Position numbers and translations under genes: made by a program. From assembly GCF_029581275.1 (NCBI RefSeq), contig NZ_CP120742.1, forward strand, positions 2,082,501 to 2,146,500: DNA of 64,000 bases, read 5' to 3'. Every line of letters begins with the position of its first letter. Position 1 is the first letter of the stretch. This DNA comes from Micromonospora sp. WMMD1155 (GTDB lineage: Bacteria > Actinomycetota > Actinomycetes > Mycobacteriales > Micromonosporaceae). Below are positions 36,246 to 44,105 of this stretch, piece after piece. The notes beneath the pieces were generated by a model that was not told the origin of the DNA, did not search any database, and worked only from the letters and a program-made list of their open reading frames with translations.

Positions 36246-37616
36246 TTGGGTTCCGACCACGCCCGTCCCGCTCCGTCCGCCCCACCCCGGGTGCGACGGA
36301 TCCTCGTCATGACCGTGGTGCCTCTCTTCGTCGCCACCGTGATCGCGGCCCTGGTCCTCTGGCCGCGCGGCGGGTCACCGCAGTCGGACGGCGAGGCGGA
36401 CGTGCCGCGCTACCGCGGCACGGTGACCCGGGTGGTGATGGAACCGTGCCCGCCGTCGCCGTCGAGCCCCGAGGGCACACCGCGCGTCGGTGACGGCCGC
36501 TGCGGCACTGTCGACGTCCGTGTGGACGACGGACCGTCGGCCGGGGAGCAGGTCGAGACGCCGGTGCCCGACGGGCCGGGCGCACCCCGGGTCGAGGTCG
36601 GCGACGAGGTCATCCTGGTCGAGCTGACCGACCCGACCGACCCCACCATCAGCAACTGGAACGTCGCCGAGCACCAACGGGGCACCCCGATGCTGTGGTT
36701 GGCTGTCGTCTTCGCCGCCGCGATCGTCGCGTTCGGTCGGTGGCGGGGTCTCGCCGCGCTCGCCGGGCTGGCCGCCAGCTTCGCCATCCTGCTCACCTTC
36801 GTGTTGCCGGGTATCGGCGCGGGCAAGTCACCGCTACTGGTGGCGGTGGTCGGCGCCGCGCTGATCATGTTCGTGGTGCTCTACCTGACGCACGGGGTCA
36901 CCGCACAGACGTCGGTGGCGGTGCTCGGCACACTGGGCAGCCTGGTGCTGACCGGCGTGCTCGCCACCGTCGCCACGGCCGCGACCCACCTCACCGGCTT
37001 CGGCAGTGAGGAAGCCACCACCCTGTCGATGTTCCAGGGCGACGTGGACCTGCACGGCCTGCTGCTCGCCGGCATCATCATCGGCTCCCTCGGGGTGCTC
37101 GACGACGTGACGGTCACCCAGGCGGCCACCGTCACCGAGTTGGCGCACGCCAACCCCGGCCTGACCCGGTTGCAGTTGTACCGGGCGGCGACCCGCGTCG
37201 GCCGGGCGCACATCGCGTCCACTGTCAACACCATCGTGCTGGCGTACGCGGGCGCGTCGCTGCCGCTGTTGCTCCTGCTCACCGCCGATTCGCGTCCGAT
37301 CGGGCAGATCCTCACCAGCGAGTTCCTCGCCCAGGAGATCGTCCGCAGCGCGGTCGCCACCCTCGGCCTGATCGCCGCCGTGCCGCTGACCACCGGGCTG
37401 GCCGCGGTGGTGACCGCCGCCGGTCGCACGGACAGCACGTCGCCCGCCGACGCCACCGCCCCGCGACCGCAGCCGGACCGGGCCGAGGCGCTCGCCGCAC
37501 TGATCTCACCGCGAACGGGTCACTCCGACGAGCCCGACCCGACGCGGCCCGCACCCCCATCGACCGCCGCCGACCGGTGGCCGGAGCCGAACAGGAGCAC
37601 GGATACGACATGGTGA
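36246..37616 (+). CDS. YibE/F family membrane protein
   Basis: 456 aa. One N-terminal membrane helix is followed by an extracytoplasmic domain (about 45-140). Then come about seven transmembrane segments (145-390) with the YibE/F signatures GLLLAGIIIGSLGVLDDVTVTQAATV and AASTVNTIVL-like loops. The C-terminal 60 residues are a Pro/Asp-rich tail. Function of the family is not established; a transporter-like role is often suggested. The TTG start at 36246 has GGGAG 7 nt upstream; later ATG at 36309 would cut the first helix. Confidence 0.85.
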   Translation: MGSDHARPAPSAPPRVRRILVMTVVPLFVATVIAALVLWPRGGSPQSDGEADVPRYRGTVTRVVMEPCPPSPSSPEGTPRVGDGRCGTVDVRVDDGPSAGEQVETPVPDGPGAPRVEVGDEVILVELTDPTDPTISNWNVAEHQRGTPMLWLAVVFAAAIVAFGRWRGLAALAGLAASFAILLTFVLPGIGAGKSPLLVAVVGAALIMFVVLYLTHGVTAQTSVAVLGTLGSLVLTGVLATVATAATHLTGFGSEEATTLSMFQGDVDLHGLLLAGIIIGSLGVLDDVTVTQAATVTELAHANPGLTRLQLYRAATRVGRAHIASTVNTIVLAYAGASLPLLLLLTADSRPIGQILTSEFLAQEIVRSAVATLGLIAAVPLTTGLAAVVTAAGRTDSTSPADATAPRPQPDRAEALAALISPRTGHSDEPDPTRPAPPSTAADRWPEPNRSTDTTW

Positions 37617-37721
37617 CACTCCTCAGCGTGACCAGATCGGGCCCACACCCTGAGAACCGCGTCACTGGTCACTCACCGCTATGGCGAAATGACGCTTTTG
37701 GTCGGCATCCAGGCGTAGCTC

Positions 37722-37906
37722 ACCCGGTCGACTCTCGGGTAACCTCGCTGCCGGTCACCGATGAAGGCGCGAAGCGGCGTCTGCGGTGCCACCGCCCAAT
37801 CGCCAACCGGCGAGCCGGGGACCCAGGTACGTGGGGTGAATCCGCGTCAGCGGTAGGGGCCACTTCCGCCCCGAACCCGTCAGCTAACCCGGTCGGCGGT
37901 CGACGG
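37722..37906 (+). promoter_or_regulatory. Cyclic di-AMP riboswitch (ydaO/yuaA type)
   Basis: The leader of the downstream secreted wall protein carries the conserved ydaO blocks: GGGTAAC near the 5' end, GATGAAGGCGCGAAG, GCCGGGGACCCAGG, GTGGGGTGAATC, GGTAGGGGCC, and CCGAACCCGTCAGCTAACC close to the gene. Complementary stretches at the ends (CCGGTCGACT and GGTCGACGG region) can form the closing stem. In actinomycetes this class controls resuscitation-promoting and NlpC/P60-like wall hydrolases and turns expression off at high c-di-AMP. Exact boundaries are approximate. The rest of the 301-bp gap (37617-37721) should hold the promoter; I could not define it. Confidence 0.9.
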
Positions 37907-37917
37907 AAGGGAACATT

Positions 37918-38937
37918 GTGACGGCACCCCTACGCCGCTGGTTGACACCCGTGGTGGCCGTGATCGCCGCACTGACCGTGCTCGCCGGGCCCCTCCCGGC
38001 CCACGCCGCCCCGACGACTCCCACCCCGTCCGGGCACGAGGAGGACGGCGAGCCGCAGCTGCTCACCGACGTCATCGAGCAGGCCAACCGCGACTACTCC
38101 GCAGCCAAGTCCCAATTGGACAAGTCCAAGAAGCGGCAGGGCGAGCTGGCGCGGGAGGTCGATCGGGCCCGGGCCGACCTGGACGCGCTGACCCCACAGG
38201 TCGGGCAGATCGCCGCCCAGTCGTACCGGACCGGCCGCATCGGCGCGCTCGCGATGCTGTTGGAGAGCAAGGCCCCGGACGCGTTCGTCCAGCGCGCCTC
38301 GCTTCTCGACGAGATGAACATGGTCAACGAGAAGAAGCTCGCCGAGGTCAACGCGGTGAAGGCCCGCGCCGAGCAGGCCAAGCAACTTCTCGACGCGGAG
38401 GTCCGCGAGCAGCAGAAGCAGACCGCCCTGATGGCGAAGCGCAAGAGCGAGGCGGACAAGGCGCTCTCCCTCGTCGGCGGAAAGGGCTTCACCGGCGGCC
38501 TGGTTGACGCCACGTCACCGGTTGCCAAGATCGGCCCCGGCCGCACCGCCGACGGCGACTGGAAGCCACAGTCGTGCAGCGAGAAGGACCCCACCACGTC
38601 CGGCTGCGTCACGCCCCGCACGCTGCACGCGTACAAGGAGGTCAAGCGGGCCGGCTTCAACCGGTTCGTCGGCTGCTACCGCTCCGGTGGGCCGTGGGAG
38701 CACCCGAAGGGCCGCGCCTGCGACTGGTCGCTGCAGAAGAGCGGCTTCGCCCCGTGGCACAACGAGGACACCCGGAAGTACGGCAACAACGTCGCCGCAT
38801 TCCTCATCCGCAACGCCGACCGGCTGGGCATCTACTACGTGATCTGGAACCGCCAGATCTGGTTCCCGGCGACCGGCTGGAAGTCGTACAGCGGGCCGTC
38901 GAACCACACCGACCACGTCCACATGTCGCTGCTCTGA
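37918..38937 (+). CDS. Secreted coiled-coil protein with ARB_07466-like peptidase-type domain
   Basis: 339 aa. A signal peptide (about 1-28, VVAVIAALTVLAGPLPAHAA) directs export. A long coiled coil (about 50-180, KSQLDKSKKRQGELAREVDRA and following), like the N-terminus of actinobacterial NlpC/P60 and RipA-type wall enzymes, comes next. The C-terminal domain (about 215-339) has GCYRSGGPWEHPKGRACDWS and SNHTDHVHMSLL, the His/Asp pattern of the ARB_07466/M15-like family. A cell-wall remodelling role is inferred from this domain and from the c-di-AMP riboswitch directly upstream. The GTG start follows GGAAGGG. A perfect hairpin terminator follows. Confidence 0.87.
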   Translation: MTAPLRRWLTPVVAVIAALTVLAGPLPAHAAPTTPTPSGHEEDGEPQLLTDVIEQANRDYSAAKSQLDKSKKRQGELAREVDRARADLDALTPQVGQIAAQSYRTGRIGALAMLLESKAPDAFVQRASLLDEMNMVNEKKLAEVNAVKARAEQAKQLLDAEVREQQKQTALMAKRKSEADKALSLVGGKGFTGGLVDATSPVAKIGPGRTADGDWKPQSCSEKDPTTSGCVTPRTLHAYKEVKRAGFNRFVGCYRSGGPWEHPKGRACDWSLQKSGFAPWHNEDTRKYGNNVAAFLIRNADRLGIYYVIWNRQIWFPATGWKSYSGPSNHTDHVHMSLL

Positions 38938-38955
38938 CCCACAGGGGTATCGACC

Positions 38956-38988
38956 GAGGGCCGTTCCGCGTCGCGCGGAACGGCCCTC
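38956..38988 (+). terminator. Intrinsic terminator after the riboswitch-controlled gene
   Basis: Perfect 15-bp arms (38956-38970 and 38974-38988) with a 3-nt loop, 18 nt after the stop codon. Confidence 0.8.
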
Positions 38989-39081
38989 GTCGCGTCCGGT
39001 GACCGAGCGGCCCCGGTCGGGCAGGGAGCGGCCCTCGTCGCGTCCGGCGGCCGAACGGCCCTCGTCGCGTCCGGCGGCCGA
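38981..39081. repeat. Three 26-bp direct repeats downstream of the terminator
   Basis: Copies of CGGCCCTCGTCGCGTCCGG plus a short variable end begin at 38981, 39029 and 39056. The first copy uses the right arm of the terminator, so the repeats look like duplications of terminator-derived sequence. They lie between the wall-protein gene and the carbonic anhydrase stop. Confidence 0.75.
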
Positions 39082-39096
39082 GCGGCTCCGGTCGGG

Positions 39097-39810
39097 TCAG
39101 GCGGCGGCGGGCGCGGCCGGGTCGCTGTCGAGGGTCGTGAAGCCGGCCGGCACCGCGGCCACCGGGCGCACCTCGCCGGCGGCGAGCCGGTACGACACAC
39201 CGACTACCGCGCACCGCCCCTGGGCCACCGCATCGGCCAGCACGGGCGACTGCCCGAGCAGAGTCTCGACCGTCTGTGCGATGTGGATGTCGACGATGCC
39301 GTCGATGTCCCGCACACCCTCGGCCTCGGCGCGGCGCAGGCTGGGCAGCACGGCGTCGACCACCGCGGGCAGGTGCCCCGGCGGGCGGGTGCCGGTCGCG
39401 GCGGCCTCCCGGGCCGCCTGGACCGCGCCGCACGAGTCGTGACCGAGCACCACCACCAGCGGGGCGCCGAGCACCGTCACCGCGTACTCCACGCTGCCGA
39501 GCACCTCCGGACCGGCGGTGTGGCCGGCGGTGCGGACCACGAACAGGTCGCCCAGCCCACGGTCGAAGATGATCTCGGCGGCCAGGCGGGAGTCGGAACA
39601 GCCGACGATCACCGCGAACGGGTGCTGCCCGTCGGCCACGGCGGCCCGGCGCCCGGCGTCCTGGTTGGGGTGGTGCGGGGTGCCGTCGACGAAGCGCCGG
39701 TTGCCGGCCACCAACTCGGTGTACGCCCCTACCGGCCCGCTCGACGCGGGTGCCCGGTCGGCAGTCCGCTGCGGCCCCGGCTGCCCGCCGGTCGTCCCGG
39801 AATGACTCAT
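39097..39810 (-). CDS. Beta-carbonic anhydrase
   Basis: 237-aa zinc enzyme interconverting CO2 and bicarbonate. Zinc ligands and catalytic dyad are intact: C71, D73 and R75 in GCSDSR, and H124 and C127 in LGHDSCGAV. An Ala/Pro/Gly-rich 30-residue N-terminal extension precedes the first helix (YTELVAGNRRFVDG). No export signal is seen, so it is probably cytoplasmic. It is divergent from the winged-helix gene at 40006. Confidence 0.95.
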   Translation of the reverse strand: MSHSGTTGGQPGPQRTADRAPASSGPVGAYTELVAGNRRFVDGTPHHPNQDAGRRAAVADGQHPFAVIVGCSDSRLAAEIIFDRGLGDLFVVRTAGHTAGPEVLGSVEYAVTVLGAPLVVVLGHDSCGAVQAAREAAATGTRPPGHLPAVVDAVLPSLRRAEAEGVRDIDGIVDIHIAQTVETLLGQSPVLADAVAQGRCAVVGVSYRLAAGEVRPVAAVPAGFTTLDSDPAAPAAA

Positions 39811-40005
39811 TCCGCACCTCGTCTCGACGCATCTGACCTGGTCAAACGGCTTCAGGCAGGCCGGCGGCGGGCGCTGGCTCGGGATCCACCGTCACACGCA
39901 CCGAAAGACGCGTCAAGGGATGCGTGATATAGATTTCATACGTTGACCCCGAATCGACGGCTGGGCGACGCACCGAGGGCGGACATCCGGAGAGGCGGTC
40001 ACACG

Positions 40006-40332
40006 ATGGCGAGCACGCCGACCGGCAGCGGGCGGAACTGGACATTCCTCACCAACCACGGGCACGTCCTGCTGGCCATCGCCCGCGACCCGACCGCCCG
40101 GCTGCGGGATGTCGCCGCCGAGGTCGGGGTGACCGAACGCGCCGCGCAGGCGATCGTCGCCGACCTGGAGGCGGGCGGATACCTGCACCGGACCCGCGTC
40201 GGGCGGCGCAACGAATACACCCTCAACCCGGCCGGCCGGTTCCGGCACCCCGCCGAGGCCGACCGCCAGGTCGGCGCGCTGCTCGCGCTGTTCGCCGATA
40301 CGCCCGCCGAGGAGGTCGGCTCCCAGACCTGA
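40006..40332 (+). CDS. Winged-helix transcriptional regulator
   Basis: 108-aa winged-helix protein. HVLLAIARDPTARLRDVAAEVGVTERAAQAIVADLEAGGYLHRTRVGRRNEYTLN covers helix-turn-helix and wing in MarR/ArsR-like style (given here in outline; residues 20-75). A short C-terminal helix follows. Divergent placement from the carbonic anhydrase suggests it may control that gene or itself. The intergenic stretch around 39925-39945 is unusually AT-rich and likely contains promoter elements. The ATG at 40006 has GGAGAGG 10 nt upstream. Confidence 0.8.
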   Translation: MASTPTGSGRNWTFLTNHGHVLLAIARDPTARLRDVAAEVGVTERAAQAIVADLEAGGYLHRTRVGRRNEYTLNPAGRFRHPAEADRQVGALLALFADTPAEEVGSQT

Positions 40333-40382
40333 CCCTCGTCGCCGGGCCGTTGCCCCACCGGCCACAGCGGTAATCTCTGCGG

Positions 40383-41615
40383 GTGCGCGAATGCCCGCCG
40401 TCGAGCGCGACCCCCTCGCCCCGCCACGCCACCCGCCCGGTCCTCAGTGGACTGCTGGCGGTTCTGCTCGGCACCGGCCTGGTGGCACCGTCACCGGCAA
40501 CCGCCGCGCCCCCCTCCTGCGGCCCGGAGGGCGAGGAGGGCCTGGCCGCAGCGCCGTGGGCGTTGCGCCGGCTGGAACCGTCCTCGGCCTGGCCGCTGTC
40601 CCGCGGCGCCGGAGTGACGGTGGCGGTGATCGACTCCGGGGTGTCCGCAACCCACCCGCTGCTCACCGGCCGGGTGCTCGAAGGTCGCGACTTCAACGGC
40701 CTGCCGGCCAACAAGGGCCAGTGCGACCTCGTCGGGCACGGCACGATGATCGCCGGCATCATCGCGGGCCGGGAGGGCACCGGCGTCCCCTTCAGCGGCA
40801 TCGCCCCGGCCGCCCGCATCCTTCCCATCCGGGTCCTGCCGGACCTCAGGGACACCGACGACCCACAGCTCCCCGGGCAGATCGCCGCCGCCATCGACTG
40901 GGCGGTCGAGCAGGGCGCCGACGTGATCAACCTGTCCCTGACGACGATTCCCGGCCCGGAACTCAGCGCCGCCGTCGAGCGGGCACTGGCCGAGCGGGTC
41001 GTGCTGGTCGCCGCCGCCGGCAACCAGGAGCAGGGGCAGCAGAGCAGGCCGGGTTACCCGGCCGCGTACCCCGGGGTGCTGGCGGTCGGTGGGGTCGACG
41101 AGGAGGGCGGTCACGTCGGCACCTCGATCAGCGGCGACTACGTCGACATCGCCGCGCCCGGGTTGAACATCATCGGTCCGGCACCACGGGGGCCCGGCTA
41201 CCGCGCCGAGCCCAACGGTGGCACCAGCTACGCCGCCGCGTACGTCTCGGGTGCGGCGGCACTGGTCCGGGCGGCCTACCCCGACCTCACTCCAGAACAG
41301 GTCGCCGAGCGACTCAAACGCACCGCCGACAACCCACCGGACGGTCACAACGCCGACATCGGCTACGGCATGGTCAACCCCTACCGGGCCGTGTCGAGCG
41401 TGCTGGGCACCCGGACCAACCCGCCCGTCAGCGCGCTCCCGGCACCCGTCAGGCAGGACGACCCGCTGGGCCGGCAACGTACCGTCGCGATCTGGGCGGC
41501 GCTGATCGGCGGGCTGATCACCGTCCTGCTGCTGGTCGGAAGACCGATCGTGGCCCGGGGCCGCCGGCGCGATTGGCGACCGGGCCGGCGCGTCGACGCA
41601 CCGGGCTTCGACTAG
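40383..41615 (+). CDS. mycP: Type VII secretion-associated serine protease mycosin (MycP)
   Basis: 410-aa subtilisin-like protease anchored outside the membrane as part of the ESX machinery. It has a signal peptide (about 20-42), a catalytic triad of D84 (AVIDSGV), H119 (VGHGTMIAGI) and S282 (GGTSYAAAYVSGAAA), an N-terminal extension with a Cys pair (C46 and C114), and a C-terminal transmembrane helix (about 370-390) followed by an Arg-rich tail. It starts with GTG at 40383. The stop codon TAG is part of a CTAG target at which an IS701-family element inserted, leaving the protein length unchanged. Confidence 0.94.
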   Translation: MRECPPSSATPSPRHATRPVLSGLLAVLLGTGLVAPSPATAAPPSCGPEGEEGLAAAPWALRRLEPSSAWPLSRGAGVTVAVIDSGVSATHPLLTGRVLEGRDFNGLPANKGQCDLVGHGTMIAGIIAGREGTGVPFSGIAPAARILPIRVLPDLRDTDDPQLPGQIAAAIDWAVEQGADVINLSLTTIPGPELSAAVERALAERVVLVAAAGNQEQGQQSRPGYPAAYPGVLAVGGVDEEGGHVGTSISGDYVDIAAPGLNIIGPAPRGPGYRAEPNGGTSYAAAYVSGAAALVRAAYPDLTPEQVAERLKRTADNPPDGHNADIGYGMVNPYRAVSSVLGTRTNPPVSALPAPVRQDDPLGRQRTVAIWAALIGGLITVLLLVGRPIVARGRRRDWRPGRRVDAPGFD

Positions 41616-43051
41616 TAGTGCTTTGTTAGGTCGGCGTGTCGTGGGGTCATCGGGGCGGTCTGAGTAGTTCGATGTTGCGGTGACTCCTGACGAGCTTTTG
41701 GTTGTGCGGCAACGGCTTGAGGCGTTCGCCGTGGATGTGTTCACCCCTTTGGTGCGCTCGGATCAGCGGGCCAAGGGTGAGACGTATCTGCGAGGGCTGT
41801 TGCTGGACGGGCGGCGTAAGTCGATGCAGCCGATGGCGGATCGGCTTGGGGTGGATCATCAGGGGCTGCAACAGTTCGTGACGACCTCGACGTGGGACAC
41901 CGAGGCGGTGCGGATGCGGTTGGCCCGTCGGGCGGTCGAGGTGGTTGAGCCGGTGGTGTGGGTGGTCGACGACACCGGTTTCCCGAAAGACGGCAAGGGC
42001 TCGCCGGGCGTGGCCAGGCAGTACTCGGGCACGTTGGGCAAGGTCGCGAACTGCCAGATCGGGGTGAGTGTCCACGCCGTCACTGACGCCGCGTCGTGTC
42101 CGCTGGATTGGCGGTTGTTCTTGCCGACGTCGTGGGACGACCAGGCTGTTGACGAGGCTGACCGCCCTGAGGTGATCGCTCGCCGGTCCCGGTGCGGGAT
42201 ACCTGCCGATGAGCATCACCGGCCGAAGTGGTCGATGGTCGTGGAGATGCTCGATGAGCTGGCCGAGCAAAATTTACGCCCGCCGTTGCTGGCAGCCGAC
42301 GCCGGCTACGGCGATGACAGCCAGTTCCGCGGCGCTTTGGACGAGCGGTCCGTCGACTACATCATGCAGGTCAAAGGCGATGCCCTCGCCCACACATCAG
42401 ACGTGCAGCCGGTGACGCGGGTGTGGTCCGGGCGGGGTCGCCCACCGACGCGCACCGACCCGCGCTACCCGAAGACTGCGGTCAGCCTGGTCGAGCACAT
42501 TCGCGCCGCTGGACGAGCGGCCACGGAAACGATCACCTGGCGGGAAGGCTCGAAAGGCACGATGAGCTCCCAGTTCATCTTCCTACGAGTCCGCCCGGCC
42601 GGACACCGCGTCGCCCGTGACCCCAACGGGCTCCTGCCGCAGCGGTGGCTGATCGCCCAGTGGCCCGACGACCAGGCCGAACCGGTGAAGTACTGGCTGT
42701 CCAGCCTCCCTGCCACCACCAGCCACACCGACCTGATCCGCTACGGCAAGATCCGCTGGCGCATCGAACATGACTACCGCGAACTCAAGACCGGCCTCGG
42801 CCTGGACCACTTCGAAGGCCGCTCCTGGATCGGCTGGCACCGCCACGTCACCCTGGCCACCGCCGCGCACCTGTTCATCACCGAACTGCGCCTCGACCCA
42901 AAAGCGGATGCGCCGGCCTGACCCTTTATGCGGTCATCCGCGAGCTGCAACGACTCCTCGCGACCTGGACCGGCGCCTGCCTCACCTGCCACCAACCCGT
43001 GAAACCCTTACACCGCAACAAACGCCACAGAACCTAACAAAGCACTACTAG
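41612..43051 (+). mobile_element. IS701-family insertion sequence with CTAG duplication
   Basis: The element spans 41616-43047, flanked by CTAG at 41612-41615 and 43048-43051, the target preference of the IS701 family. Including the CTAG, the terminal 20 bp (41612-41631 and 43032-43051) are perfect inverted repeats containing TAGTGCTTTGTTAGGT. It contains one transposase gene. Its codon usage is less GC-biased at the 5' end than the neighbouring genes, in keeping with recent arrival. It lies between mycP and the esx gene pair; only the target is changed, no gene is broken. Confidence 0.92.
41680..42921 (+). CDS. IS701 family transposase
   Basis: 413-aa DDE transposase, apparently full length. 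The acidic residues are plausible at VVDDTGFPKDGKGSPGVARQ (first D, a hallmark of this family), LLAADAGYGDDSQF (second D) and the helix IEHDYRELKTGLGLDHFEGR (E). The segment RDPNGLLPQRWLIAQWP and the C-terminal SWIGWHRHVTL are also family-typical. It starts at GTG 41680, 64 bp inside the left end; about 130 bp of non-coding DNA follows to the right end. It is likely active or only recently silenced, since no frameshift is seen. Confidence 0.93.
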   Translation: MTPDELLVVRQRLEAFAVDVFTPLVRSDQRAKGETYLRGLLLDGRRKSMQPMADRLGVDHQGLQQFVTTSTWDTEAVRMRLARRAVEVVEPVVWVVDDTGFPKDGKGSPGVARQYSGTLGKVANCQIGVSVHAVTDAASCPLDWRLFLPTSWDDQAVDEADRPEVIARRSRCGIPADEHHRPKWSMVVEMLDELAEQNLRPPLLAADAGYGDDSQFRGALDERSVDYIMQVKGDALAHTSDVQPVTRVWSGRGRPPTRTDPRYPKTAVSLVEHIRAAGRAATETITWREGSKGTMSSQFIFLRVRPAGHRVARDPNGLLPQRWLIAQWPDDQAEPVKYWLSSLPATTSHTDLIRYGKIRWRIEHDYRELKTGLGLDHFEGRSWIGWHRHVTLATAAHLFITELRLDPKADAPA

Positions 43052-43213
43052 GGCGTGTGTCAAAGTCCTCGGTCGAGCCGAGGCGGAGTCCAGGCGGCGA
43101 TCCGGCAAGGCGGAGATGGGCTCGGATACCGGTGTTGTATCCGGGCCCATCTCCAACGCAGCCGGGCGTCGTCTGGGCCCGCCGCAGGCCGGCCAGGGGC
43201 TTCGACACACGCC
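43052..43213. mobile_element. MITE-like foldback element abutting the IS
   Basis: A 162-bp near-palindrome with perfect 10-bp ends GGCGTGTGTC (43052-43061) and GACACACGCC (43204-43213). The two halves match at roughly 80 percent over about 75 nt, with an inner stem GGAGATGGGC plus CGGATAC, and a short tip around 43128. It has no coding capacity. CTAG flanks both ends (43048-43051 and 43214-43217). It is probably a miniature inverted-repeat transposable element mobilised by an unrelated or IS701-like transposase. Confidence 0.75.
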
Positions 43214-43291
43214 CTAGCGGCACCTACCGGGGCCGGAAACGATGCGGCTCCGGCCCGGATCGACCGGACCGGAGCCACACCACCGAACTGC

Positions 43292-43570
43292 TCAGCCCCA
43301 CACCTTCGAGTTGCTCATCTCGGTGGAGACGTAGTTCTCGCGGGCGATGCCGACAGCGCCGCCGATCTCGTTCAGGATCCGGTTGATGTCCCGGACCGCC
43401 GCGTCCCACTTGGCCTGGTGCTGCTCGTAGGCAACCCGGTCCTCGCCGTCCCAGTGCAGCTTGGACAGCATCGACCGCAGCGTGTCGAGCTTCTCGTCGA
43501 TGGTCTTCGAGATGGCCTGCATCTGCTGGTTGCTGCTCTCGAGGACAGCGTAGTCAACCTTGATCGTCAC
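43292..43570 (-). CDS. WXG100 family protein (EsxA/B-like)
   Basis: 92-aa ESAT-6-like secreted protein of the ESX system. A helical hairpin surrounds W40-D41-G42 (LHWDGED), and the C-terminus has the YxxxD/E-type secretion signal as YVSTE. It probably forms a heterodimer with the neighbouring WXG100 protein. Start at ATG 43570 with GGAGGAA upstream. It lies just beyond the MITE on the far side from mycP. Confidence 0.93.
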   Translation of the reverse strand: MTIKVDYAVLESSNQQMQAISKTIDEKLDTLRSMLSKLHWDGEDRVAYEQHQAKWDAAVRDINRILNEIGGAVGIARENYVSTEMSNSKVWG

Positions 43571-43595
43571 GATTTCCTCCTCTGCTGCCTGCGGA

Positions 43596-43904
43596 TCACG
43601 GGTTGAGAGCAGAGTGGAACTTGTCCAGCATCTGCTGCTGCTCTTCGTCGTTGACCTGGTGCGTCGTACCCGACTTGTCGAGCAGGTCGGCGATGTTGTC
43701 CATCGCCGTCAGCAGCTTGCTGGTGTCCTCGTTCCAGCGCGTCATCAGCGACTGGAAGCCCGTCGACGCCTGACCCTTCCACGCGATAGCAAGGTCGTCG
43801 ACCACGTTCCACAGCTTCTTCAGCTCGCCGTCAACCTCGCTGCGCGTGGACCGCACGTCACTCGCGGCGGTATGCAGAGTCGCTGCTTCGACCTCGAACG
43901 CCAT
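43596..43904 (-). CDS. WXG100 family protein (EsxB/A-like)
   Basis: 102-aa ESAT-6-like protein with W42-K43-G44 (IAWKGQAS) in the turn between two helices. The C-terminal tail (DEEQQQMLDKFHSALNP) lacks a clear YxxxD/E, which suggests that the partner carries the secretion signal. It is 25 bp upstream of the other WXG100 gene on the same strand and they form a bicistron. The promoter should lie in 43905-44105, where I see no confident elements. Confidence 0.93.
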   Translation of the reverse strand: MAFEVEAATLHTAASDVRSTRSEVDGELKKLWNVVDDLAIAWKGQASTGFQSLMTRWNEDTSKLLTAMDNIADLLDKSGTTHQVNDEEQQQMLDKFHSALNP

Positions 43905-44105
43905 GCTTCACACCCTTCCGTCATGTTGTGGTGGCGGCTCGGCCGCACCCCTCCCCCGCGGCAAGGCAGCAACACCCCACCGACGGACACTCCAGTGAAG
44001 ACCGTAGCGGAAGCCGACCAGCCCTCGCAGCCCTGACCACCGCCGCGCGATGGATGGCGGTGAATCGGACCGAGGCGACCGGATGCCGCCCCGCCGGACG
44101 ACCGA

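Noticed and set aside
41612..43217. Composite transposon carrying ESX genes
   Set aside because: There is a single IS copy and no second copy near the other end of the locus; CTAG duplications fit separate simple insertions.
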